Shown here: piece by piece, positions 21,530-33,129 of the stretch
Numbering within the stretch: position 1 is the stretch's first letter
Layout of the letters: every line of letters starts with the position of its first letter
Source of the DNA: Poecilobothrus nobilitatus
Lineage: Eukaryota > Arthropoda > Insecta > Diptera > Dolichopodidae
Direction of reading: 5' to 3'
NCBI GenBank assembly: GCA_947095535.1
Contig: OX352773.1
Coordinates: forward strand, 92,104,670-92,168,669
DNA length: 64,000 nucleotides
The notes under the pieces: generated by a model
Databases searched by the model: none
Seen by the model: only the letters and a program-made list of their open reading frames with translations
What the model was told of the DNA's origin: nothing
Translations under genes and position numbers: made by a program

Positions 21530-24320
21530 TTAATGAATAGCGAATGGATGACCTATATGTTAAAAGGTAAAACGTCTACCAGAATTCACTCTAAATTTAT
21601 TTCCCAAAAATTTTATGCTCGAAAATATATTGTTTTCACACAATACTTTCCCGTTTATTAATCACATAAAAGCAAATTAAATTTAATTTATTCAGTATAA
21701 TTTCTTATTTGATCATCAACAAAACAATTTTTTTTCTTTATTATTTTATACTTTAAAATGCTTCAATAAACTATTCTATAATATACTTTTCTATAATATC
21801 TAATTTATCTATAGATATAAATAAACAGAAATATATGTTGAAAACCACACATAAAACTAAAAGCAATTAACTCAAAAAAAAAAAAAAAAAAAAATAAAAA
21901 GTTTTTCAAAAAAGAAAATTCTAATTTTTCAATATTGAAATAGAATGCAAATAAAAAAATTATTCAAGATCATTTTAAACATACTTTTTTTTTTTCTTTA
22001 ATAAACACTTTCAATTTTATTTCAATTTCAATTTCATTTTCAATTTCAATATCATTTTCAATTTGCAAATATCAATCTTCTTTTTCTTTTTTGTGGTTAG
22101 CATATAAAAAACAAAAAAAAAAAAAAACTAAATATTATCTCTCAGTTGTTTCAAGAAATTACTTTTAAACGTTTTGTTATTTGAATTTCTGTATTAGATT
22201 TTGAATTTCAATTTTCATTCACTATACACTAAAAAAATAAAATTTTTTTTTTGTTAATTTAATAAAACTGTCATTAAGTTTATAAAAAGTTTTGAACATA
22301 ATTTCATTCAATACCTAACCATTTATTAACAAAAATGATTTAATGAGAATTAATATGAAAAAAATGAGAGAATTTTAAGATTATAAATTACTGTAAATTA
22401 AATAAAAGTTGATTTATGTCCTAATGTAAATTTATGTAATATATGATAAATTTGACAGTATAAAGACATTTGACAGTATAAAGTTTAAATTCATTAAGAG
22501 AAAATATTTATTTATTAAAAAACAATGCAGTATAGGTACAAAACCAGTATATATAGTAAACATGCAGTATATATAGTATGCAGTATAACCAGTATATGCA
22601 TTATATATACATATTATGTAGTATATTATTATATAAAACATTTTAAAAGGCTTATATTTTAAATTTTTTTAAAATTTTTTTTATATAATTATACAATTAA
22701 TAAATTGTGGAAAATTAAGAGACATTTTCTTAAATTTCAAGAAAACCTTAATAAATCAGGAAAAACGTTTAACACAACATGTAAAAATACAATGTTGGAG
22801 CTTTAAGTTTCGAGTTTTACTTTAATCTATACTGTTATTCAAGCAGTACATTAGTACTGATGGTTATAAAATCTATTGTTTCAAAATATGGGTTGTGGTG
22901 CTATTTTATATCTTAAAATTCCACACACTCATAGAAGATTAGTACTCGTTTCACTCCTGTATACTTTTTTTTTTCTCGAATTATCGACCCACCCATTCTC
23001 ACAATGAAAAAAAAAGACTAATTTGCGCAGGTACCCAAGTTAAAAGTGTCTAAAAATAGCAAATTTTCAAATTAGCTCACAAAGGGAAGCGAACATTTTT
23101 TTATTGAAAGAAAGCAATTTTAAAACATACAAAATTTCCTGACTTTATATGACTTGACTATAATTTAAATATTTCAAAATAAGGCTGGAAATTTAAAACT
23201 TTGCTGAACTGTAGCTTCGTGATGAAATCTTTTTATTTTTGAAATTTTATTGTTACATTTGAAACAATGTAAAAGTTTTATAATCAAGCCGATGAAGGGG
23301 CAGAATGATACTAGAAAAGATTTTTGAAAAACGTGCTAAAAAATGTAATTGATAATAAAATTGAATATTGAAGGCGTATGTTAGAACAAAAACAAAAAAT
23401 TATAATAATTCAATTCACTATTATTTCAATTTTAAACTTCCATACAAAATTTATTCATTGTTACAGTAAACGATAAAAATTAATATTAGAAATTCTTACA
23501 ACAAAATTTTATTAATTTGACTAATTAACTATTCGTATTAATTTAATGCTATTTTAAGGGTTTTAAAGATTTTTTTTTCTTAAGCAAAAATAATATTTTT
23601 TTAAACATTAATTTTCGTTTATATTATGTAATTTTATATTGAAACATAACACCTAAGCAAGTTATGTGATATAATTTATATGACAATGACTTATATAGTT
23701 AATTTTCAAGATTGATAGTACATTTTATCTTTATGGATTAAAGGGTCAATTTACAATATTCACAATTTGTCAGAAAAAGAAGAATCAACTGCTGTATATT
23801 TTCACTCAATAACTTAAATTGTACGTACTCATATTTTATATTAACACTTTGCTGGTCGGCGACGAATATGCTCGTCTCTATCATGATATTCAAAGCTATT
23901 GTATTTTTAAATCTAAATTTAAATGAAAAAAAAAAAAGATTTTTTATTCCCTTTCTATGAAGTGTTATATTGATAATAAAATTTTCATTTTTGTTTTTAA
24001 AAATAAATTCTGTTCTTAATTCAAAACCTAACATTCCAAACCAAACCTAACATTCAAACTGAGCGAAAAAAGTTATAGATATAAAAGACAAAATTTGTTC
24101 CTTAAAAATGAATGGCTGCGTTCAGTCGAATGAAACAATGATGAATTTCAGAGCTTAAAGATTGTCAATGCAAAAATTTAGCTGAATCTTTTGTAGCAAA
24201 ATTTAAAAACAAAAAATAAATAAAGAAATAAATGTTGCTGCTCGATTAAACATAATTTTTTTTGCTACAAAATTTTTTTAACTTAATAAGCAATGAGAAA
24301 TTTCGATTAAGCTAAATATA
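21530..24320. other. A/T-rich DNA with simple repeats and a short family Y piece
   Basis: It contains an imperfect TTTCAA hexamer run at 22010-22064, an 18-bp duplication of TTTGACAGTATAAAG (22451 and 22469), and an AGTATATA-rich patch at 22545-22640. A reverse family Y fragment lies at 23028-23100 ('GCAGGTACCCAAGTTAAAAG', then 'AATAGCAAATTTTCAAA'). Frames at 22641-22432 and 24034-23738 (-) have no recognised domain. Confidence 0.45.
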
Positions 24321-24331
24321 TGCTGGATTAA

Positions 24332-24722
24332 TGCTGGCTTCACTGCTTCAATACATTTGCTCCAAACTCGCGCGCATATTTTATATGGAAATTTGAATTC
24401 TCTCAATTTTCAAAAATGTTCAGAACTTTGTTTTTTCTCTCTCAAACAAAAGTTGATATAACTTTAACTTTTTAGTTCAGAACTATATTTTTTTGCTGTC
24501 ATCTTTAACATTTTCTTTAATATCTTTAACATGCTGTCATGTTTGACATTTTTCACATTAAAAAAAAATTATTAGACAACAGAAAGAGCGGAATAATATT
24601 TTTTCCTGTCTAAAATATTTTTTGTTCGGAACAGAATGTTCTGAAGCAATGAATCGTTAACGTTAGAATTCTCTTTTAAAAAAATAGTTCGGAACAAATG
24701 TACTGAAGCAGTGAATCCAGCA
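24332..24722. mobile_element. MITE-like element with 38-bp inverted repeats
   Basis: The left end 24332-24369 (TGCTGGCTTCACTGCTTCAA then TACATTTGCTCC) and the reverse complement of 24685-24722 (TGCTGGATTCACTGCTTCAG then TACATTTGTTCC) match at about 33 of 38 positions. A second, shorter copy of the right-end motif lies just inside it at about 24625-24658 (GTTCGGAACAGAATGTTCTG then AAGCAATGAATC). At ~390 bp with no coding capacity it fits a non-autonomous DNA element. I see no clear target duplication. Confidence 0.65.
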
Positions 24723-25028
24723 AGAGTAATTAAGTATAGTTTCTTTTTCTACCATTTATTTATGCGTTTAAAAAAAACGTTCAGTAAAAAATTACTTAAA
24801 ACGATTTAATAAATTTAAAGAGTTTTTTACTGAACTGATTTCATTCATTGATTCAATATAATGTCATAAATATTTTTTTGTTCCTATAGTAATAATGAAC
24901 AAGAATTTTTTATATTTATCTCTTTTGTTCTTTTAAATGTTTTGTTTTGTTTTTTTTTTTTTTTGTTTTAAATTGAAAGAAAAATTGTTCGTTTTTGTTT
25001 TTATTTTTTTGTTTCTTCTTCTTTCTAG

Positions 25029-25109
25029 TCTTTAAATAAACGATCGTGTATAAAGATCTCCGGCACATTTTGTATGGTCACCGACCGCCGGTTGATTGAA
25101 ATTATCTAA
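25029..25109 (+). CDS. Candidate terminal exon, unknown protein
   Basis: A GC-richer island in very A/T-rich DNA sits immediately after a long pyrimidine tract ending in TTTCTAG (acceptor AG at 25027-25028). In phase 0 it reads open for 26 residues (begins SLNKRSCIKISG, ends DRRLIEII) to TAA at 25107-25109. No donor follows, so it would be a last exon. The opposite strand also offers an acceptor (CTGTTTAG, ending at 25106) and a 26-residue open frame to TAG at 25025, but its pyrimidine tract is weak. I do not recognise either peptide, and no partner exon was found. It could also be a conserved non-coding element. Confidence 0.3.
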   Translation, partial: SLNKRSCIKISGTFCMVTDRRLIEII

Positions 25110-26200
25110 ACAGAATTTTTCTTATTTTTATTTTACTTAGAAAACTTTTTTTTAATAACAATATCATAATTTTATTTTATTTACATAAAATTTTAATTTA
25201 TTTATTTTTTTTTTGCTTGTTCTAAATAAGTGTTTTCTATTTTTATTATCAAATAAAACGCAACACGCGTTTATCATCTAATTTTTAAATAAATTAAAAT
25301 TGATTATCTATGAAAATTAAAAGATAAAAAATATAAAAAAAAAATATTTTAATTTTAAGTGAATATAATATTTAAGTAAATATGGAAATAAATAAAAAAA
25401 ATATGATTTTTAATTCTAAAAAATTTTCATTGAAAATTTATTTTACAAATAATTGAAAAAAAAAATTAAAAATTAGTAAAAGCCAATATTATATTAAATA
25501 TTTTTGTTACATAAAAAATAAAGTGAAGTTAAAATTGCTATATTATTGTTTTTTTTTTTATTTATTTTAGCTGTTTTTATTATTATTTTTAATTATTATT
25601 GGTTTAATTTTTAATAATTATTTGACAAAAAAAATAAAAAGAAAAAAAAAATTATAAATAGAAAAATAAAGAATTACAGAGTGTTTTAAAATTGTTTTAA
25701 TGTAAAATTTAAATTTAATTTGTTTTAAAAATTATTTGTCTTAAAATATAGAAAAATAAAAAAAAATTAAATTAAAATTTATTTTAATAATATTTAAAGA
25801 AATTTAATGTTAATAATATATTTAAGTAATATTGTCAAAAGTATAATAAATCAAGTGATTTTTTTGTGAATGTTAAAATTTATTATACAAATTTTATTAT
25901 TTTTTAGTACAATTGGATATTTTTATAATAAGGTAATTCAAATTTGAATAAAACGTTTTCATTTCATTTTAAAATCAAAATAATTATTTTTAAAATGTAT
26001 AAGTAAACAAAAATGTAGTTCATTGTTTATCCTTCAAAGTCATAGAACTAAAGACAAGTCTAATTGTACTACTTGATTCTAGTAGTACCATTTCAAGTTC
26101 AATTTATTAATAAAATTTGGAAAATATTTGTTTTTGTCAAATACTACATTGAAAGATTAAGATTAAGAAGACTACATAGTAAGAAAATTGAAAGATTTTA
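25110..26200. other. Extremely A/T-rich DNA, nothing recognised
   Basis: Almost pure A and T with many homopolymers; no feature can be supported. Confidence 0.5.
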
Positions 26201-26204
26201 CAAT

Positions 26205-26983
26205 AAAAGTGTGGGGCCTATGATTTAAACTATGTGTGGGGCCACGGAACACGCGCCGCTCGAAAAAGATTGTTCACCTTCACTCTATGTTGCTATGATT
26301 GAGAACGCGTCATTAAATTTTAATTCGAAATTAAATAACAGTTGTCAAAAACAATTTAATAATATAAACGTCAAATAGGTATAAAGTAGGTAAACAAAAA
26401 TAATTTTTCTATAAAATTTAAAATTTTAGAATAAAAAATAAAAATAAAATTTTTTTTTGATAAAAAGGTGTAATAAAAAATTTATATTTTGTTGATTTTA
26501 AGGTAAAAACTTATAATAAACAAGTTTTTTCATTTGCAATTGATTTTAAAACGTGAATATTTTTTACCAAAAAGAAGTTTCATTTAAAGGGTTAGAAGTA
26601 AAATTTCCTACCAAATTATTTTCTTTTACCTTTCGTACCAATTCAGCGTATTTGTCCAGTTTTGTTATTTTTCTCGTAATCCAAAAAGATTAAAAATTAG
26701 AAAACTTTAATTAAAAAAATTAAATTTTTCATTTTGTTTACTTAAAAGTTTTAAAATAAATGAAAAACTTACATAAATGTTTTTTTAATTTTGTTAAAAC
26801 GTGAACATATCCACGCGTTTAAATTATACACAACAAACTAACGCCGTACGTTTTCAATCATACAAATAAATTAAGTTCGAAAAAAACATTTTCCGTGCTT
26901 TTTCAATCATAATAGTTAATTTGACATTTCGGTAGTATTTACGTTTTCCGACATTTTCAATCGTAAGGCCCTGTGACTTTTAG
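26205..26983. mobile_element. MITE-like element with repeated CAATCATA-type motifs
   Basis: The left end reads AAAAGTGTGGGGCCTATGAT. The reverse complement of the right end reads AAAAGTCACAGGGCCTTACG then ATTGAAAA, an imperfect inverted repeat. Inside, the motif TATGATTGA(A/G)AACG or its reverse complement recurs near 26293, 26855, 26898 and 26955. The left part is GC-rich (GGGGCCACGGAACACGCGCC at about 26238-26258). No transposase is visible; the frame at 26973-27227 only overlaps the right end. Confidence 0.5.
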
Positions 26984-26984
26984 A

Positions 26985-29900
26985 CCTAAAACTACAGTAA
27001 AAATTACAGCTGATTTTAAACAATATCAAAATCAATCGATATTATTCATTTATTGTAAGCAAATTTTAAGGCAAAATATTTTAAACATAAGTACCCCTTT
27101 TTATTACAACCTAAAATTTAAAAAAAATATTTTTAATAGTTTATCCAAATATTTAAAAAAATTTTTTTTCCTACTTATTGAATATATTGAGATTCAATTT
27201 GTTTTTTTAAATATCAAAATTATATAAATATATAACAACGCTTGTTTACAATAAGTTCCAAATGTTTTAAAATTTTACAATACATGTACAATTCTTTTAC
27301 TTGTAATATATTTATGCATTAGCTATCAACTTACGTCAAATCCGCTTACCAAAGTTTTACACCTAATCTTGAATTTAAATGTTTTGATTTGTTTTTAAAT
27401 GTTTCGATAAAAGATGTTTATAAATTGAAAGATGAGATTAAATTACCAGAAATTAGTAATAAACGAATATTAAGTATATAGCTATAGATTTATTTCTCTG
27501 AATTTGTAATCTATTTAGTTTATTATGAATTCATCCTTTTGTAATCAAAATGAATCAACGATTCATTTAAGGATCATTGGTAATATTCAATATTACTTGT
27601 ATGCTTCAAAATTATTTGAATTAAAAAAAGTTGATAAAAATTTTTATTTACTTGTACAAACTTTTTGTTTGCACAAAAATGTGTAATATTTTAAATTCTT
27701 TTATTTCAAACAAATCACACGCTAATTCTAAAAATATTAGACAAGAGAAAATTGGATTAGTTAAACGAAAAATTTTCTTATCATTCGATTGCATTATTAC
27801 TTATCATAATAAAAAAAAAACAAGCACTTTAATGCTAAAAAACAACAACTGCAAGAGCAGAATTTTCTATTTATTTTAAATAGTAAAAACACTAGTAAAA
27901 TCCATAAACCCATAAATAAAAATTTATGAAAAACTTTTTTATTAAAATGAGAAAAATTATGTTCTACTAAACCATAAGCTTAAAAAGAACAAAAAGATAA
28001 ACAATCCAAACAATTTACATTAGATTGAAATTATTTAATTAAAATTAAGTTTTATTTGTTTAAAACAAACCTTTAGGGTAAATTCTATTTGTTGAAAAAG
28101 CATAGAACTTTAATAAATTTTTAATTTTTGGTAGAAACGTACATAGATAATATAACACTTAAGTGCTCTAAAATAAGTTGCAATCCATTTCGATCAAAAT
28201 TTTAAATTACATATTTTTATATTATATTTATGAATCATTTATAATACCCATTAAATTTAAATTGAAAAATTACATACTTATATAAAAATTAAATAATTAT
28301 TTCCATTTAATAAGAAAAAAATCAACCGATTACCAAAAAAAAAAAAAACACATAACCCTAAAAAATAAACAATTTTGACATTTATACATAATAGAAAAGA
28401 AACACACAGCATTTTTCCAACAGCGTTAATAATCCAATACACCTGTAGGAATTTAAATAATTCACAGTAGGATTAAATCTTTTTTTTTTTTTGGTTTTTT
28501 TTGTGTATTGAGAAAAATCGCCTTTATAAAAATATTAATTAATTTTTTTTTTTTTAACTTTCAATAAATTCCTTTTTCATATAACAGAATTGAATTAAAA
28601 TTTTAAATAAGTTTTCCATTAAAAAAAAAACTTCATTGTTTTTATTTGATGTTTTATTTATAATTATATATTATTTGCTTAATACATTTTTATTTTTTGT
28701 TCAACTTTTTTCTTATATATTTGTTAAATGAATGTATGTATAATGTATATTAAAAAATAATTCTTTATGCATAATTATGCCAATTAAGATTTATTTACTA
28801 TAGTATTATTAAAAATAAGAAAGAAACAAAAAAAAAATTAATAAAAAAAAGAGAGAAAATAGTTTGTTTTGGCTGGGCACACACACAGCTCACATATTTA
28901 TATAAAATATTGTAATTTTCTTTATTATTTCACTGTCATCATAAATGCCAAAAATAAACCGTTATTATAAATACAGAAGCCATAATATTTATTTTTATTC
29001 ATATTTTTGATGTATGTACATATATAAAGATTCGTATATATATTATATTTATAAAAATTGATGTATATATGTATATATTATATGTATATATTATATGTAC
29101 AATGATATGCTTATTTATTATTTTTCGCATTTTATTTATAAGAAAAACCATGAAAAAAATACAAAAGAAAATATATATTAGATGTTTTTTATGTAAAAAT
29201 AAAAACAAACGCCACTTTGTCAATCACTAAAGTTTTTTTTATTTAAAATATTGGATCGGAAAAGTGTTCTTCTTGGTAATTTTGTTTGTCGGAAACGCTG
29301 TCCTAATTTTATGATGTCTAATTTCTTATTTCAGCTTAAACAGAGTGAGTGGCTTTATGATCACACTAGTTTTACACACACACACACACAGTTTCACACA
29401 CAAATCATAATTTCTTTATAATTTAATGTTTTACTGTTCATTGTATTCTTTTCAATTAGTGAATAATATTTTTTGCAAGTTTAATATTTTAGAAATCTAT
29501 GTTCGTAAATTAATAAAAACACCTTTGAATTGTTTAATTTAAAAATTTTCCCCATTTTTTATTTGTACATATAAATATACCAAACACTTTTCTTGCATAA
29601 ATTTTTTACTATTTTATTTTTGACAGTTCATAAAAAAAAATAAAATAAACTACAGAAATCCTAAAAATTCCAAAATTAATAACGTCGCATTTGGAAAAAT
29701 ATCATAAAAATTTCTTTATAACCTCAAACAATTAAAAGTTTTTAACCATTAACAAACAACTTTTGACACTTTTTCTTATATTTAAAAGTAAAAAATTTTA
29801 CTTTCAAAAACTTTATAATAAGAGATTATTATAATGTCACTTTTTCTCTCTTTAACAGTCAAAAACTAAAAAGTTTAAATTTTAAAAACTTTTCAAATAC

Positions 29901-31900
29901 CAAAACAGGCCCTATCAGGATTAAAAATATTGTGGATGCGCATAATTCTGTATTTATTTGTATCTCTGCTAAAGCTAAATTGTCTTCTTTTATGATGACA
30001 AAACTATAAGTAGGCACACACCAAAAATTATTTGTATTTTGTTGTTTTAATGAAACATTAAAAATGTCAGTTTAATGAAGTTAGAAGTGCAATTATACTT
30101 TGCATATAGATTTTTGTAGATTTTTTTAAGTCAGAGGAGATGTTTTTACTTATTTTATCTAAAGTTTTTTGGGAAATATCCTATTAAAAGAATAAAACTA
30201 GCCTAAAACTCTAACAAATTTTTCCTAATTTTTATGGAATCAGTGGAACTGCAGACGTTCGTGGAGAGATTTTCTTTTTTGCCTGCCTTCTTGGCATTTT
30301 AGGAATCAAAGAATTTTTGGAAGCTTTTCTAATTATGAGCGTTATTATCTCATGTTACGTAACATTTTATTTTGAAAAATTTGAATTCTCGGAACGTGTG
30401 TTTGTTTGATGTCTGACTTAAATTACCTTGTTTTTCATTTAATTTTTCACAAAGCAATCATTAAAACTAAGATTTAACTAAACCGAGAATAAAGATCAAT
30501 AACATAATACTTTAATTTTCTAAATATTCCAAAATTTTTCTAATATTGTGTTCCTAATTTTTTTTTACAATAGTCACAACGGTCTATAAAAAACTGATAT
30601 TTATTTAATTTCAAATGTAAACATTTAACCATTAAATCGCATTAGATTTTTAAATATTTTTTTAATAACTGAATAATTACTTAAACATTTTTCTTATGCT
30701 GCCTCAAAACTATCTGTCATTTATAATCATTTGATTCAATTGTTATTTTAATTTTTGTTTTTTAATTATCTTTAAAAGCTTGAATAAATCTATTAAATTA
30801 GTTAATTTGATTTATTACTTATCAATTACTTGAACGAATATATTTGATTACGATTAATTAAATATTTAATTATATTTAAGGTTTCCATTTATTTACAAAT
30901 TTAGTATAGAATATTTTTAAAATTAAATGATAAGTATTTTGACTATTGTTAATTGACTAGGCTTAAGTAAGTATATTACTTTTATTAATTTCAGATTGTC
31001 TGCTCTTCTTTAATATTTTTTTTCTTTAATCAGTTGATAATGACTTAATTACCATGTTAATATTTTTTGTATGACCAATTAATTATTCAATTCGTTTAGC
31101 TGCTACGGTCGAATTGTTTATTATTTATATTGCAAGTTATTTTATATATTACCCTATATATTTATGTTTATCATTCTTGAAAATACAAAACTAATTTAAG
31201 TGTCATTATCCTTTACCGTAAAACTTCTTCACAAAACCAATTTCGAGAATGTTGCGAGAAACCAACTCACAGTCTGAGCCCTTCGATATTAATTTTATCA
31301 AAATAACACTGAATGACAAAAGTAATATAAGTGGAGCCAAACTACAACACGTGTAGTAAGTAATAAGGGAGAAGCAATAGATCTAAATTAAAAAGTTGAA
31401 GCCCTTATTGCCCTTAAATAATATTTTAATTTAATCAAATCTAACACTTAATGTCAGATTGTACCACGGCAATGAAAAATAACAGTGGTCGAGTAGTATA
31501 AATACGCAGTTGGCATGCTTTTATAAGTACATTACAGGATAATACATACTTATATTAAATTTTTTTCGATGCCTAATCGATAGTGGCTTTATCATAATTA
31601 AAATAACAAAATAACATACAAGTTTTTATTTGGTAGGTGTAATTTAACGAATGCTATACATATATCTGATACAAAGTTATGAAAAGTTCAACTGTAACTC
31701 AAATTTCCTAAATATGACTTTCTAAAATTTAACCCAATTCTCGGTCTTTCTGCTGAACTGCGGTCTGAACAGTTTATACTAAAAAATATTACTTCTATTC
31801 AAATTTTGCACTATTAAAGTCAGAAAAGTTATATTATTTATTTATTCGTTTAATTCTGAACTTCACAAATTCTATTTTACTTATTATCATTTTAAATTAA
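26985..31900. other. Long A/T-rich stretch with simple repeats, no gene recognised
   Basis: Low complexity throughout. It contains an (AC)n tract at 29374-29390, TATA/TGTA-rich DNA at 29000-29100 and a few GC-richer spots (about 30240-30300 and 31240-31540) in which I recognise no protein or repeat. Frames at 27631-27879 (+) and 29223-28999 (-) are compositional. Confidence 0.45.
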
Positions 31901-32480
31901 AACAAAAAGCATTCTTAGCACATTTCCAAAAATATTTTGATAAAATGTGCCTATTTCTTTAACTCTGTCCGTTCGTCCGTCTGTTTACAAAATTTCTACA
32001 CCGTTAAAGATAGAGAAAAAATTTTAACCATGGATAGGTCTAAAAAAAAATGTTGTAGAACAATATTTTCTAACTTAAATTTACCGTTATGTGAAAACCA
32101 AATTTTGCATGATATTTTTTTTTTTCATAACTCATAAATTTGCTCAGAAAAGTTTTTTGGACCACCCCCTGTGTATGAGCTGTAAGGACTCAAAAATTTA
32201 AAATTTGCTTTTTTAGACACCTGTAACTTAGGCACCTGTACAAATTTTTCTTCGGCAAGACATAAAAATTAAAGCTTTAGTAATATATTTTTACGTATGT
32301 TAAAGGTTTCTTTAGTTATATAGGGTTCCGGACTTACAACTCCTCAAAATTGCAAAAAAGTACTATTTTCACATTTTTTCTTATATGAAATTTTCAAATT
32401 TTGATGAAAGTCACAATTCCAAACAGTTTGTATTATCTTTTGGAAATGTGCGCTTTTAAAAACCGTTGGCCTACATTCTT
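31900..32480 (+). repeat. Family Y, most complete plus-oriented copy
   Basis: The block order is clear here: AATGTGCCTATTTC; GTCCGTTCGTCCGTCTG; 'TTACCGTTATGTGAAAACCA' (32080-32100); 'ACCACCCCCTGTGTATGAGC' (32161-32180); 'AGACACCTGTAACTTAGGCA' (32215-32235); 'ATATATTTTTACGTATGTTA' (32282-32301); 'TTACAACTCCTCAAAATTGC' (32333-32352); 'GTGCGCTTTTAAAAACCG' (32447-32464). This gives a unit of at least ~550 bp. No coding capacity is apparent; 31937-32137 is an incidental frame. Confidence 0.7.
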
Positions 32481-32904
32481 CCTTATTTGTTTTATTTTTT
32501 CAATTTTCTATAAACATACGTCAGAATTAAGAAAATAAAAAATTTGATTTTAAATTAATTCTAATTAATATTTAATATAACATATGCTTCACTATTAATT
32601 AATAAATTTTTTGATGAATGAAATGATGGGTACCCAACTTCACACGTTTAGAAACAAAAATACAAAAGTAAATAAAAATTAAATGGAATATAAAATTAGT
32701 TAAAATGAAATAAAAATAAAATATTTAGATAATTAAGTCAAATATTAAAGTTAGTTGCAATACGTTTATAGTCTTCAAATCTTTTTAGTTTACATATTTG
32801 TTAATTTGTGGAATTGTTAGGTCTCTATAGCAGTAGACATGCAAACATTATTAGTAAGACATATTTTGTTTCTTAGTTCAATTCTTCCATACATTAAAAT
32901 ACAT

Positions 32905-33065
32905 TCTTTTTTTGAGGTGAGAATCTTCCAAAGGCACAAAGAATACCCCCTTAGTCAGATTCTTACTGGCTAAACCCACCTGCCCTTTAGCCAATATAAT
33001 GGGATTAAACGCGTAACGGGTTACTATCACAAGACTGTATTTTATTTGAATGTATGTCACCTGAC
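32905..33065 (-). mobile_element. Probable SINE-E body/tail fragment
   Basis: In reverse complement the segment reads 'AGTAAGAATCTGACTAAGGG' and later 'GCCTTTGGAAGATTCTCACC', matching 50408-50480 ('AGTAAGAATCTGACACTACC' and 'TCTTTGGCAGATTCCCACC') in the SINE-E copy there. The tRNA-like head is not recognisable. The open frame 33075-32878 lies over this repeat and is therefore not treated as a gene. Confidence 0.45.
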
Positions 33066-33129
33066 TGTATGTCATTTATTGTATATAAAACATATATACA
33101 GGCAAATGAAACGCTCCCACCCGTAATTA

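Noticed and set aside
32878..33075. 65-codon minus-strand gene
   Set aside because: Part of it matches the SINE-E body at 50408-50480, and no domain is recognised.
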